64,000 bases of DNA from Mycoplasmatota bacterium (GTDB taxonomy: Bacteria > Bacillota_I > Bacilli_A > Acholeplasmatales > Acholeplasmataceae). How positions within the stretch are numbered: the stretch's first letter is position 1; every line of letters begins with the position of its first letter. This document shows, piece after piece, positions 8,888-18,186 of this stretch. Location: contig CP076021.1 in the NCBI GenBank assembly GCA_018622495.1, forward strand, positions 682,001 through 746,000, given 5' to 3'. The position numbers were made by a program, and so were the translations under genes. The notes under the pieces are model-generated. The model worked only from the letters and a program-made list of their open reading frames with translations. It ran no database searches and was not told the origin of the DNA.

Positions 8888-10196
8888 AATATGACACCAC
8901 CTTTCTTACAAATAAATCAATATCTTCTACAGTTCTTTTATCTGAAACAGCAAAAAGAAGAAGATCATCATTAATTTTAAGTGGTCCTAAGATATTTTCT
9001 TTTGATAGATATTCTTCAAATGAAGTGATATCAAATTTAGGTTTTAATACAAATTCATTAAAAAATGGTTGATTAAAGACTTGATCAAATAAATTAGTTT
9101 TTAATAATTGCTCATGCAAATAATAAGTTTTTTTCATTGTTTCATTCGTATTATTTATAAAGCCTTGTTTGCCAAGTAAAGATAAATATATCGTTACTGA
9201 TAAAGCAAGAAGTGATTGATTTGAACAAATATTTGAATTTGCTTTAGCGCGTCTAATATGTTGCTCACGAGCTTGTAAAGTTAAAACGAAAGCAGGTTTA
9301 CCGTCAACATCATTTGTCATACCACAAATACGCCCAGGCATTTTTCTAACATATTTTGTACGTGTTGCTAAGTAACCAAGATAAGCACCACCAAAACTTA
9401 AAGGAATACCTAGTGCCTGTAATTCACCACAAGCAATGTCAGCATCATAGTCAACTGCGTTTTTAAATAATGAAAGTGAACTACCCTCTTGGTTGATAAT
9501 GAACATACCTTTATGTTCATGTACATGTTTTGCAACATCACTATAATCTTCAATGATGCCATAATAATTTGGTGTAGAAACTATAAGACCCATGCTATCT
9601 TCTAAATTATTTTTTACAAAGTCAAGATCAGTAATACCTTGTTTTTCTGGAACAAGCACAACTTCTATATTTCTATATTTTGCATAAGTTAAAACAACCT
9701 CAATTACTCGAGGGTTTAATGTTGAACTAATGAGCACTTTATGCTTTTTGGTTTGTGCATAAGCCATAAACATTGCTTCAGCAGTTGCAGTTGCACCATC
9801 ATACATAGATGCATTTGATACATCCATGCCTGTAAGTTCACAGATCATTGATTGATATTCAAATATATAATGAAGTGTACCTTGGGACACTTCTGGTTGA
9901 TAAGGTGTGTAAGAAGTTAAAAATTCTTGTCTATTGATTAAAGTCTTTACAACTGAGGGCACATAATTATCATAACTACCTGCACCTCTAAAGATTAGCA
10001 TTTCTTGATTTTTTGATGCTAATGCTTGCATATGTTTTTCTAATTTTAATTCTGACATTTGATTTGGTATTTGATAAGGTTGGTTGAATCGAAGTGATTC
10101 AGGTATTTGACTAAAGAGTTCATCAATAGAAGAAGCTTGAATAACTTCAAGCATTTCTTTAATGTTTTCTAAAGTATGGGGTAAATATTTATGCAT
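8874..10196 (-). CDS. gcvPA: Glycine dehydrogenase (decarboxylating) subunit 1
   Basis: The N-terminal half of the split P-protein, about 440 residues from ATG at 10196. I choose this ATG because it forms a TAATG overlap with the end of the restored gcvH frame and gives the family N-terminus MHKYLPHT followed by ENIKEML. A TTG at 10205 only extends the frame by three residues. The family pattern FRGAGSYDNYVP and the DGATATAEA segment are present. It works as a heterotetramer with GcvPB. Confidence 0.94.
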   Translation of the reverse strand: MHKYLPHTLENIKEMLEVIQASSIDELFSQIPESLRFNQPYQIPNQMSELKLEKHMQALASKNQEMLIFRGAGSYDNYVPSVVKTLINRQEFLTSYTPYQPEVSQGTLHYIFEYQSMICELTGMDVSNASMYDGATATAEAMFMAYAQTKKHKVLISSTLNPRVIEVVLTYAKYRNIEVVLVPEKQGITDLDFVKNNLEDSMGLIVSTPNYYGIIEDYSDVAKHVHEHKGMFIINQEGSSLSLFKNAVDYDADIACGELQALGIPLSFGGAYLGYLATRTKYVRKMPGRICGMTNDVDGKPAFVLTLQAREQHIRRAKANSNICSNQSLLALSVTIYLSLLGKQGFINNTNETMKKTYYLHEQLLKTNLFDQVFNQPFFNEFVLKPKFDITSFEEYLSKENILGPLKINDDLLLFAVSDKRTVEDIDLFVRKVVSYYESL

Positions 10197-10566
10197 TAGT
10201 GGCAAGAAGCTTCATATTGGTCATCCTTAAGGAGACTATCTAATGCCTTATCATCTAATACTTTAACTTTTAATAACCAATTGTCAAAAGGAGCTTCATT
10301 TAATAATTCTGGTGCGTCAACTAATTTTTCATTAATTTCAAGAATTTCAATTTTAACAGGTGCATATAAATCAGATCAGATTTAACAGATTCTACTGCTC
10401 CAAATATTTCTTCTTTATCAAAAACATCGCCTACACTTGGTAAATCAACAAAAACGATTGCCCCTAGAGATTCTTGAGCATAATCTGAAATACCAATTAA
10501 TGAAAAATCTTTTTCCACTTTAATCCATTCATGTGTTTCACTGTATAACAATCCCTTTTTAATCAT
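10196..10566 (-). pseudogene. gcvH: Glycine cleavage system H protein, single-base frameshift
   Basis: The first part encodes a normal H-protein start and the lipoylation site GAVESVKS, where the lysine carries the lipoyl arm. After this the frame shifts near 10375 (around TCTGATCTGAT). Adding one base there restores the typical sequence [18 protein letters not shown] and a normal end at 10196. The full restored length of about 123 residues fits the family. The gene sits 11 bases after gcvT and overlaps gcvPA. Because all other gcv genes are intact, a sequence error is as likely as a real mutation; if real, glycine cleavage would be lost. Confidence 0.88.
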
Positions 10567-10577
10567 GTTAAATCCTC

Positions 10578-11651
10578 CTATTTTACGTAATTTTTATTTA
10601 AAAATTTTCTATTTCTAACTTTTACTTTTATTCGTTTTTTTCTAATCTCTATGTCTAATGTTTGTCCAACGGATGCATATGCAACATCAACAATTGCTAA
10701 TGCGAGTGGTGTTGAGATTTCTGGTAGAAGATATCCAGTCGTAACATATCCTACTTCTTTATCTTCATCATATAATTTATATCCTTGGCGAGGTATATTT
10801 TTTTCAAGTAATTCAATACCAACAATTTTTTTATCTAAATTGGATTGATTAGCTAATAATGCATTTTTACCTATAAAATCTTTATCAGTTTTAATTGCAA
10901 ATTTTAAACCACTGATATAAGGATGTATATCACTGTTTATCTCATGTCCATAAAGTGGTAAATTTGCTTGGAAACGAAGTGTATCTCTAGCACCTAAACC
11001 ACAAGGTGCAGCTTTTAAATCTATAGATTTTTGCCAAACATCTTTAATATAATCATTATCTGTATATATTTCAAAGCCATCCTCTCCAGTATATCCTGTA
11101 CGAGAAATAATAATTTGATGGTTTTGATGATTTATAATTTTAAAATGCATAAATTTTAAATCATTAATGTTATCATCAAACATTTGAGCGACGATATCTT
11201 TTGCTAAAGGTCCTTGAATAGCGACTTGAGCATATTGATCACTTTCATTTTTAATGGTAATATCATAAGCATTTTTTTGTGAGATAATCCAACCAAAATC
11301 TTTTTTAGTATTTGAAGCATTAACCACAAGCATTATTTGATTTTCTTCAATCATATATACAAGTAAATCATCTAAGACTTGTCCTTGTTCATTTAATAGC
11401 AATGCATATGTGACTTTTTGTTTTTTAACAGGAATTATATTTGTGACTAACTGATTGACAAAAAGAAGTGCATCTTTTCCTGTAATGAAAATTTCCCCCA
11501 TGTGAGAAACATCAAAAATACCACAGGTATGCCTTACTGCTCGATGTTCAGTTGATAAATCGTTATAATATAGAGGCATATCATAACCTGCAAATGGTGT
11601 CATTTTCGCACCAAGTTTTATATGATTTTCATATAATGATGTCTGTTTCAT
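10578..11651 (-). CDS. gcvT: Aminomethyltransferase (glycine cleavage T protein)
   Basis: A complete 357-residue T protein. It releases ammonia from the aminomethyl-lipoyl arm of GcvH and moves the one-carbon unit to tetrahydrofolate. Visible family motifs are [16 protein letters not shown] near the start, [23 protein letters not shown] and GLGARDTLR. It is the first gene of the minus-strand gcv operon, with GAGGTGATCC before the ATG. I looked for a glycine riboswitch in its leader and found none; the leader is only about 25 bases long. Confidence 0.96.
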   Translation of the reverse strand: MKQTSLYENHIKLGAKMTPFAGYDMPLYYNDLSTEHRAVRHTCGIFDVSHMGEIFITGKDALLFVNQLVTNIIPVKKQKVTYALLLNEQGQVLDDLLVYMIEENQIMLVVNASNTKKDFGWIISQKNAYDITIKNESDQYAQVAIQGPLAKDIVAQMFDDNINDLKFMHFKIINHQNHQIIISRTGYTGEDGFEIYTDNDYIKDVWQKSIDLKAAPCGLGARDTLRFQANLPLYGHEINSDIHPYISGLKFAIKTDKDFIGKNALLANQSNLDKKIVGIELLEKNIPRQGYKLYDEDKEVGYVTTGYLLPEISTPLALAIVDVAYASVGQTLDIEIRKKRIKVKVRNRKFLNKNYVK

Positions 11652-11675
11652 AGGATCACCTCAACTTTTACTCAT

Positions 11676-11704
11676 ATTATACAATACAATTTTAAAATTA
11701 AACA
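11676..11704 (-). promoter_or_regulatory. Promoter of the gcv operon
   Basis: Read on the minus strand, TATAAT at 11681-11676 is preceded by a weak -35 (TGTTTA at 11704-11699) with a 17-base spacer. It lies about 25 bases before the gcvT start and is back to back with the plus-strand promoter at 11709. Confidence 0.5.
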
Positions 11705-11708
11705 TAGT

Positions 11709-11738
11709 TTAACACAAAAATAATATCTCATGTATAAT
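11709..11738 (+). promoter_or_regulatory. Promoter facing the IS110 insertion
   Basis: TTAACA and TATAAT are separated by 18 bases. The predicted transcript would begin at or near GGGAGTGAC (11747). That is the left arm of a stem whose right arm lies beyond the IS110 element, so the promoter probably once drove the leader and the hydrolase gene at 13296. Confidence 0.55.
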
Positions 11739-11746
11739 AAAAATAA

Positions 11747-11763
11747 GGGAGTGACTAACTATT
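11747..11763 (+). ncRNA. Left part of a structured leader RNA, split by IS110
   Basis: GGGAGTGAC (11747-11755) is exactly complementary to GTCACTCCC at 13166-13174. The element between them carries the direct repeat ACTAACTATT at both ends. Removing it joins this arm to the rest of the leader. See the entry at 13138. Confidence 0.4.
11754..11763 (+). repeat. Direct repeat at the left edge of the IS110 element
   Basis: ACTAACTATT is repeated exactly at 13128-13137. It is the best marker for the element's boundaries. IS110 members lack true inverted repeats and leave a short shared core. Confidence 0.6.
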
Positions 11764-11797
11764 AAAAGTCAAGTTCTTTATTAGATATAACAGTAAA

Positions 11798-11834
11798 AAC
11801 CTCTTATAGCCTTTAATTTTAAGAGGTTATCTGG
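11798..11834 (-). ncRNA. Hairpin in the IS110 3' end, candidate guide-RNA or terminator stem
   Basis: AACCTCTTA and TAAGAGGTT pair over nine bases around an 18-base loop. Read with the transposase, the stem is followed by a T run (TTTTTA), so it could terminate the transposase message. With the adjacent AACTTA/TAAGTT hairpin (about 11847-11877) it could also be part of a guide RNA. The sequence does not decide between these roles. Confidence 0.4.
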
Positions 11835-11879
11835 TAAAATGATGAATTTTAACTTATCCGCCACAGATTAAGTTATAAA

Positions 11880-13040
11880 CTATTTTAGTTTTGAATCATT
11901 AAAATCTTCTTGATGAGTTTCTAAATGATGCATAATTCTAATGAGTTTTTTTGCTAAGTGAATAAGTGCGATACGATGATGTTTGCCTTCTAACCTTTTC
12001 TTGGTGTAGTAAGCATAGAATAACGGATTGTGTATCATGACACTCATAGCTATATTTATTAAAGTAGAGCGAAGATATTTACTGCCTCGTTTGACAAGTT
12101 TACCAGTTGAAGACATGGTGCCAGACTGTTTGATGGTTGAATCTAGACCCGCATATGATAACATTTCAGCTGGATTTGAAAAAAGTTTGATATCTCCATA
12201 TTCTGAAATGATGGTTGCTGCTGAAATGATGCCAATACCTTTAATGGTTTGAATCTTAGTTGGATACCTGTTCATTAAAGAAGTGATTTGTTTCTCGGTT
12301 TCTTTGATATCTTGATTGAGTTTTTCAACATAAGCAATCGAAGTTTTAAGTTTAAAGAGTTGATAATCTTGTGTGACACCAATCGTGTTTGAAGCTAAGG
12401 TTTTAAGTTTAACAAACTTAGGATAACTAAATTTACCCATAGATTTTTTTCTTAAAGCCTCATAGTGTTTATCTTTGAGCTTAGAGATACGTTTGGGTGA
12501 ATAAAAATGCTTTAAAATGTATAGAGATGTCTCTGAATAGCCCTGTTCCTTCATAAAGGGTTTATACTCAGGGAAGATGACATCTAAGACTTTGGTCATC
12601 ATATTGTAGTGTTTCGTCCTCATAGAAATAAGTTTAGAACGTAGTCTAGTGAGTGATTTTAAAGCACTTATATGATAAGATTGATGATGATAGGCTTTGT
12701 AGTCTACAGACCTCATATAAGTTGAAATCATTTGTGCATCTTTCTTATCCGTTTTTGTTTTTCTTAGTGATTGGGCTTCTCCAAACTTCTTCACGAGAAA
12801 AGGATTGATCTCCATGAATGAATATCCATGGAGGGTAAGAAATGACTTAAGATTTTCACCATAATGACCTGTGGCCTCTAAGCCTATGATCATTTACGCT
12901 TTACTTAAAGGGTTAAAATAACTTAACAATTCTTTAAACCCTGACTTGCTGTTCTCAAATGAGAACTGATGATTGATTGTTTTTGTGGCGATAAAACAAT
13001 CATGTTTGTACTTTGAAATATCAAAATCGATATAGTTCAT
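11880..13040 (-). pseudogene. IS110-family transposase with one internal stop
   Basis: The complete 386-codon frame starts at ATG 13040 (MNYIDFDISKYKHD, the first catalytic Asp) and carries a single TAA at 12896-12894, codon 49, directly after a GCG codon. It continues with IIGLEATGHYGEN, the second catalytic acid. The C-terminal transposase_20 domain is present (IKGIGIISAATIISEYGD, then SYAGLD, KRGSKYLR). The restored residue at the stop is plausibly Glu. Everything else is intact, so the element looks young. The same NCG-TAA context breaks eight other genes in the window. Confidence 0.9.
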
Positions 13041-13127
13041 AAGTACACCTCCAAAATGAATTTTTGCACCAGCGGTTTGTCCAGCGGATTCTTTATTTCG
13101 TAATCATGTAATAAACGTTAAACGTTA

Positions 13128-13137
13128 ACTAACTATT
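13128..13137 (+). repeat. Direct repeat at the right edge of the IS110 element
   Basis: This is the exact copy of ACTAACTATT at 11754-11763. Confidence 0.6.
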
Positions 13138-13213
13138 GCCGATTAAAATAAAGACCGTGGTAAGCGTCACTCCCAAACAGTCTAGCTGTAATTAGATGAA
13201 ACAAATCCACGGT
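13138..13213 (+). ncRNA. Right part of a pseudoknotted leader RNA, split by IS110
   Basis: ACCGTGG (13154-13160) is exactly complementary to CCACGGT (13207-13213). GTCACTCCC (13166-13174) is complementary to GGGAGTGAC at 11747-11755, on the other side of the IS110 element. In the ancestral leader ACCGTGG lies inside the loop of the first stem and its partner lies outside, which is an H-type pseudoknot. It sits between a promoter and a hydrolase gene, where a riboswitch or regulatory leader would be. I do not recognise a known RNA class. Confidence 0.4.
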
Positions 13214-13295
13214 GCAGTATTATTATATTAAACTAGAGAAAAGGAGTAAAGATTCAAAGTTGTTAAGATCTAATTTAATACACTTTAAATCTTAC

Positions 13296-14096
13296 ATGAC
13301 TAATATGTTAATAAATAATAATTTGTTTTATATTAAAACACATGAGGTAGAACAACCCAAAGCTACAGTCATTATCACGCATGGTATTGCTGAACATTCT
13401 GGACGCTATGGGGCATTAGTGGATGCACTAAATAAAGCATCTTTTCGTGTAGTAAGATACGATTTAAGAGGACACGGACAATCTGGTGGCGCAAGAGGAA
13501 AATTAAAAAGTTATAAACAAATGATAAATGATTTACATGAAATTGTTAAAATTGAAAAAAAATCTAATCCAATACCTGTTTATTTAATTGGACATAGTAT
13601 GGGTGGACTTATTGTTGATATGTATGGTGTCACTTATGATGATGTTGCAGGTATTGTTTCTTACGCAGCAGCAAGTTATTTTGTAAGTGATGTTAAACCA
13701 TTTAGAATCATTGGTTATAAATGGTTGGGATGGGTTCGCGTTAAAACTAATTTTGCTGACAATCGTTTATCAAGTATTCATGAAGTAGAAGAAAGATATC
13801 AAAATGATCCATTAAATTTAAAACATTTTTATGTATCACTGGTTGGAAATATGATGATTAGTGGTGTTAGATATTTAAATAAAAATCTAAATCGTTTTAA
13901 AACACCATTACTTATTTTACATGGTGGCAAAGATGTTATTGTACCGACTGCATATAGCCATAGATTTTATGACTTAGTGCACACTGGTGATAAATCAATT
14001 AAAATATATGATAAATCACTTCATGAAATATTAAATGATGTTGAACAAGAACAAGTGAGAAAAGATATTATCGCTTGGTTAAATGAAAGGTTATAA
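13296..14096 (+). CDS. Alpha/beta hydrolase, monoacylglycerol-lipase-like
   Basis: A serine hydrolase of the monoglyceride lipase/lysophospholipase family (Hydrolase_4). The nucleophile elbow is GHSMGG, the oxyanion motif is HGIAEHSGRY, and acid and His are expected in HGGKDVIVP and SLHEILND. It probably cleaves monoacylglycerols or lysolipids. The start is uncertain. The frame is open from GTG 13212, but that codon overlaps an RNA stem. ATG 13296 gives a normal-length protein (about 266 residues), while the only good AAAGGAG site is at 13239. TTG 13260 is an alternative. The IS110 element has separated the gene from its likely promoter. Confidence 0.85.
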   Translation: MTNMLINNNLFYIKTHEVEQPKATVIITHGIAEHSGRYGALVDALNKASFRVVRYDLRGHGQSGGARGKLKSYKQMINDLHEIVKIEKKSNPIPVYLIGHSMGGLIVDMYGVTYDDVAGIVSYAAASYFVSDVKPFRIIGYKWLGWVRVKTNFADNRLSSIHEVEERYQNDPLNLKHFYVSLVGNMMISGVRYLNKNLNRFKTPLLILHGGKDVIVPTAYSHRFYDLVHTGDKSIKIYDKSLHEILNDVEQEQVRKDIIAWLNERL

Positions 14097-14100
14097 ATTT

Positions 14101-14952
14101 ATGGATATACTTTTTATAGGAACAGGTGTTATGGGCGCACCTATGGCAAAACACTTAAGTCATGCTGGACATAAAGTATATGCTTATAATCGCACACATG
14201 CAAAAGCTAAAGCATTAGAACCAGATGTAATTGCTGTTGATTCAATTAAAGATTCACTACCGCTTGTTGATATTGTATTTACGATTGTTGGTTATCCAAG
14301 CGATGTTGAAGAAGTATATCAAGAAGTCATTAAATATGCTAAAAAAGATACTATTTTAGTTGATATGACAACTTCATCTCCAGCACTTGCTAAAAAACTT
14401 TATAAACAAGCATTAAGTAAAAACCTATTTATGTTAGATGCACCAGTAACAGGTGGAGACCTTGGTGCGATCAATCAAACACTATCTATTATGGTAGGTG
14501 GAGATAAAAAGATTTTTCAAAAGGTTAAACCTTTATTAGAAGTGATGGGAAAAACAATTACTTATATGGGTAATGAAGGTTCGGGTATGACAGCTAAACT
14601 GTGCAATCAAACTGTGATTGCTGGTAATATTTTAGGGATTGCTGAAGCACTTGTACTTGCTGAATCAAAAGGGTTAGATAAAGATGCAATGCTCAATGTG
14701 ATTGTTGGTGGTTCTGCATCTTCATGGCAAGCACAATTCAACGGTAGAAAAATGATCGATAAAGATTATGAACCTGGATTTTTTGTTAAACACTATTTAA
14801 AAGATTTAAAACTAGCAGTAGAAGAAAAAGGGGACTTACCTTTACATGTTTTAGAAACTGCAAAAAAAGCATATCAATTACTTTCAGATAAAGGATTTGA
14901 AGATCAAGGCACACAAAGTATTGTTGAGGCATATCTAAGGGAGTGGATTTAA
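14101..14952 (+). CDS. NAD(P)-dependent beta-hydroxyacid dehydrogenase (3-hydroxyisobutyrate dehydrogenase family)
   Basis: A 283-residue oxidoreductase with an N-terminal Rossmann motif FIGTGVMGAPMAKHL, the substrate-binding signature DAPVTGGDLGA, and the catalytic-lysine region EGSGMTAKLCNQ. The family includes 3-hydroxyisobutyrate, tartronate-semialdehyde and succinic-semialdehyde/glyoxylate reductases; the exact substrate is not clear. ATG 14101 matches the family start. The upstream in-frame ATG at 14083 lies inside the hydrolase gene. It is four bases from the hydrolase stop, so probably cotranscribed. Confidence 0.92.
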   Translation: MDILFIGTGVMGAPMAKHLSHAGHKVYAYNRTHAKAKALEPDVIAVDSIKDSLPLVDIVFTIVGYPSDVEEVYQEVIKYAKKDTILVDMTTSSPALAKKLYKQALSKNLFMLDAPVTGGDLGAINQTLSIMVGGDKKIFQKVKPLLEVMGKTITYMGNEGSGMTAKLCNQTVIAGNILGIAEALVLAESKGLDKDAMLNVIVGGSASSWQAQFNGRKMIDKDYEPGFFVKHYLKDLKLAVEEKGDLPLHVLETAKKAYQLLSDKGFEDQGTQSIVEAYLREWI

Positions 14953-15563
14953 TTGATCAACACATCTGAATTTTGGAAAAGAGAAGTTTTAGAAATAGAA
15001 GAAAGAAATGAAGAGAAAAAAGATATTGATATTGTATTTTATGGATCTTCAAGCATTAGAATGTGGTATACATTATCTGATGATTTTTCTGACTATAAAT
15101 TATTGAACCATGGGTTTGGGGGCAGTAAATTAAAAGATGCTATTTATTTTTATGATCGCTTGATTAAACCATATAACCCAAGATTGGTCGTATGTTATTC
15201 TGGGACAAATAATATTCAATCGATGAAAAACATATTCATCATGCCAGATATGTTTTTAAGCAATTTAAAAAATTATATAAAAAACATTTAGAAACAAGTG
15301 GATCACCTATGATTTATATTGCGATTACACCAACACCATCAAGAAAAGCATATATGAATCAAGTTTTTAAAGCAAATCAACTCATTAAAAATTATGCACT
15401 TAAAAATGATCAGTTATATGTCCTTGATGTTAGTCAAGAGTTTTTATTGGATGGAAGAACCAACGAGACATTATTTGTTGGTGATGGACTTCACTTGAAT
15501 AACAATGGTTATGAAATTTGGAGAAAATCAATAGCACCTTTAATCGATGATATATTAAAATGA
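14953..15563 (+). pseudogene. SGNH/GDSL-family esterase, single-base frameshift
   Basis: Two frames together encode a complete SGNH hydrolase of about 203 residues. The first has the nucleophile block FYGSSSIRMW, the Gly block NHGFGGSK and the Asn block CYSGTNNI. The second has the D-x-x-H block GDGLHLNNNGY. The shift is in the A6 run near 15264: one more A gives SNLKKLYKKHLETSGSP and joins both parts. The break is at a homopolymer, so a sequence error is likely. It starts with TTG right after the dehydrogenase stop. Confidence 0.85.
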
Positions 15564-15590
15564 TATAATTAAATTAACATAAGGAATAAT

Positions 15591-16853
15591 ATGGGTAATA
15601 CTAAAAAAATTAATCGACAAATTACAAAATTTGGGTTATATGGATTTTTTAAAAATCTAAGATTTTTTGACCCAATTTTACTTATATTTTTATATAGTTT
15701 TGGGCTTTACGCTTTTCAAATCGGTATTTTATATGCTATTCGAGAAATGATGATATATATATTTGAAATACCTTCTGGAGTGTTTGCTGATCAATATGGT
15801 AAAAAAACTGAACTTATTATTTGTTTTGTTTTTTATGTGCTTAGTTTTGTAGTTTTTGCTATAGGCACAAACTTTTATGTATTTGCTATCGCAATGATTT
15901 TATTTGGATTGGGAGAAGCTTTCAGAAGTGGTACTCATAAATCTATAATTATGCTTTTCTTAGATATGCATGATTTAAGCCATATAAAAAGCAAGATTTA
16001 TGGAAAAACTAGATCATATTCAATGATAGGGTCCATGGTTTCTTCGCTTTTTACGATTGTATTAGTGATGACTGTTTCTGATTTAAAGTTCTTATTTATA
16101 TTAGCGATTATTCCTTATTTAATTGATATAGGATTAGTACTTAGCTATCCAAAAGTTCTTAATGATAAAAAACAAATACATTTTAATTGGAAATATTTTA
16201 TTAAAGAAAATATAAATGCAATTAAGTATGTATTTAAAGATCATCAGATGAGAGATATTTTAATGAGTTCTTCCAGTTTTCAAGCTATGTTTAAAATTTT
16301 AAAAGACTTCATTCAACTCATTTTAGTTTCTATCCCAATAACGTATTTATTATTTAGTCAATACAATAGTGAACAACATGTCAAAATATATGCGGCTATC
16401 ATGTATGCTTTTATATTTTTAATTAGTGCCATAACTTCAAGAAATTCCTATTTATTGCTTAAACTTAGAAATGCAAAATCAATTGTAAAAGCGATGTGGC
16501 TAATGAGCGGTATTTCATCACTCATCATAGGTATTTTTGTTCAACAAATACTTATTGTGTTTATTGGATTTATACTATTATATATTTGTTTGAATATAAG
16601 AAAACCTCTAATGGTGGAAATTATAGGTGATTATGCAAATAAAGATAAAAGAGCAAGTGTTTTATCAGTAGATTCACAACTTACTTCATTGTTTATTGTT
16701 ATATTTGCCCCTATATTAGGATTTTTAAGTGACACATATTCACTATCATTTATGTTTATATTAGTTGGTATAATCATGATTATAACGTATATACTATTGA
16801 CGTTACGACATAATACAAATAAAAAAGTACTTCAATGGAATCCGTTACCTTAA
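15591..16853 (+). CDS. MFS transporter
   Basis: A 420-residue major facilitator with about 12 transmembrane helices and the loop 2-3 motif GVFADQYGKKTELI. It resembles macrolide/tetracycline-type drug exporters of Firmicutes, but the substrate cannot be told. The last residues (after about HNTNKKV) are encoded by the left arm of a terminator and by the IS3 end. The stop TAA is the first bases of the IS inverted repeat. The insertion has therefore changed the extreme C-terminus. Confidence 0.85.
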   Translation: MGNTKKINRQITKFGLYGFFKNLRFFDPILLIFLYSFGLYAFQIGILYAIREMMIYIFEIPSGVFADQYGKKTELIICFVFYVLSFVVFAIGTNFYVFAIAMILFGLGEAFRSGTHKSIIMLFLDMHDLSHIKSKIYGKTRSYSMIGSMVSSLFTIVLVMTVSDLKFLFILAIIPYLIDIGLVLSYPKVLNDKKQIHFNWKYFIKENINAIKYVFKDHQMRDILMSSSSFQAMFKILKDFIQLILVSIPITYLLFSQYNSEQHVKIYAAIMYAFIFLISAITSRNSYLLLKLRNAKSIVKAMWLMSGISSLIIGIFVQQILIVFIGFILLYICLNIRKPLMVEIIGDYANKDKRASVLSVDSQLTSLFIVIFAPILGFLSDTYSLSFMFILVGIIMIITYILLTLRHNTNKKVLQWNPLP

Positions 16854-16942
16854 AACGGACACGATAAAAAAAGAGACATATTAGAAATCAATCTAGTATG
16901 TCTTTTTTGATATACTAAAAACAGTATTAGAGGAGGAATTAG

Positions 16943-17275
16943 ATGAGAAAGAATGAGAAACATACAAGTTATAGTATCGAAGAAAAAAATCAAATCGTAT
17001 TATTATATCTAGATGATCATATAGGTATAGCAGATATTGTACGTCGCTATGATATTGGAAGCAAGTCACAAATATACAAATGGGTCAAACAATATCAAAC
17101 ATATGGGACAGTGATTGATCTTAGAGGGAAAGCAACCAAAGCTGATAACCCAAGAAAAGGAAGACCCAAAAAATATGAGGAAGATTTAGAATCATTAAGC
17201 AAGGAAGCGTTGATCGAAAAAGTGAGGTTATATGAAGATATAAAAAAATGCCTAGCCTACCTAAAGAAAGGTTAA
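16943..17275 (+). CDS. IS3-family transposase OrfA (HTH protein)
   Basis: A 110-residue OrfA with a helix-turn-helix (GIADIVRRYDIGSKSQIYKWV, in two adjoining parts around residues 30-50) and a C-terminal leucine-rich helix for oligomerisation. Near the end an A7 run (17242-17248) is a classic slippery site. A -1 shift there leads from EDIKK into the orfB frame at MPSLPKERL, the normal way IS3 elements make the OrfAB transposase. It has an AGAGGAGG site before the ATG. Confidence 0.9.
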   Translation: MRKNEKHTSYSIEEKNQIVLLYLDDHIGIADIVRRYDIGSKSQIYKWVKQYQTYGTVIDLRGKATKADNPRKGRPKKYEEDLESLSKEALIEKVRLYEDIKKCLAYLKKG

Positions 17276-18149
17276 CCAAAGCATACTATCAAATCATTGA
17301 AATGAAGAGAGAAAATATTCAGTTAAGCTCTTATGTAAGACATTAGGCTGTTCTAGAAGTGGATATTATGATTGGATAAAATTAGGTAGGCCAAAACATA
17401 AGGCGTTTAATGAAGTAATTAATCAAATGGTTAAAGAAATGTATGAAGCGAGATGATCGTAGAGGTATTAGATCTGTAAGAATGCATATAAAAGCGGCAT
17501 ACGGTATCATTTTAACCAATAAGACCGTACACCGCTATATGAGAATCAATGACTTTAAAGCCACTGTTCGTGTAAAACAAAGGTCATATCCAAAGGCTAG
17601 CAACCACAATATACCCAATGTTGTACAAAGAGATTTTACCACAAATAAACCTAATGAGAAATGGTCAATTGATATATCCTATATCTTTCGTAGAGATGGA
17701 CTTAGCTATCTATGTGCCATCAAAGATCTATACGATAAATCTATTATTGCTTGGCAGTTATCGACCATATTGATTTAAAACTCGTATTAGATACATTAGA
17801 TGAAGCATTTATGAAAATACCTTATGAACAAAGAATGACACTGATTATGCATTCTGATCAAGGGTGGCATTTTACGCATCATATTTATCAAGAAAAATTA
17901 TTATCTGAAGGTGTTACCCAATCTATATCAGCTAAAGGTAGCAGTGTAGATAACGCACCAATTGAATCATTTTTCGCAATTGTCAAAACAGAATGTATAT
18001 ACAGAGAAAAACATTTATATAAATCAAATGTATATGCTGTTATTGAAAATTATATGTGTTATTATAACAACGAGCGTTTACAAGAAAAAATAAAAGAGCT
18101 CGCTCCTATTGAATATAGGAATCAAGCTCTTCAGTCTCTTTTTTATTAG
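17248..18149 (+). pseudogene. IS3-family transposase OrfB (rve integrase), three frameshifts
   Basis: The frame begins at ATG 17248 in the -1 frame relative to OrfA. It shows KTLGCSRSGYYDW, then the DDE core: SIDISYIF (first Asp), HSDQGWHFTH (second Asp) and SSVDNAPIESFFAIVKTE (Glu). Frame changes occur near 17323, 17447 and 17767, each fixable by a small indel. The broken copy could be real decay or sequence error. Confidence 0.85.
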
Positions 18150-18186
18150 TGTCCGTTTTTAAGGAACTAATTCATGAAGTACTTTT

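Larger units (their letters stand above)
11764..13137 (-). mobile_element. IS110-family insertion sequence
   Basis: The element is defined by its IS110-type transposase (11880-13040) and the flanking direct repeat ACTAACTATT. Transposition by this family uses a DEDD RuvC-like nuclease guided by a bridge/seek RNA encoded in a noncoding end. Here the 3' noncoding end (11764-11879) can fold into two successive hairpins: AACTTA/TAAGTT and AACCTCTTA/TAAGAGGTT. The 5' side is about 90 bases. The boundaries are inferred, because the family gives no inverted repeats to confirm them. Confidence 0.75.
16849..18164 (+). mobile_element. IS3-family insertion sequence
   Basis: The ends form imperfect inverted repeats: CCTTAAAACGGACAC at the left and GTGTCCGTTTTTAAGG at the right, with further AAAAAAGAGAC / GTCTCTTTTTT homology. 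Inside are orfA (HTH) and orfB (DDE integrase) in the usual IS3 order. OrfB is broken by several small indels, so the copy is defective unless these are errors. No convincing target duplication is seen. Confidence 0.85.

Noticed and set aside
11652-11710. Glycine riboswitch before gcvT
   Set aside because: The leader between the predicted promoter and the gcvT start is far too short, and none of the conserved aptamer sequence is seen.
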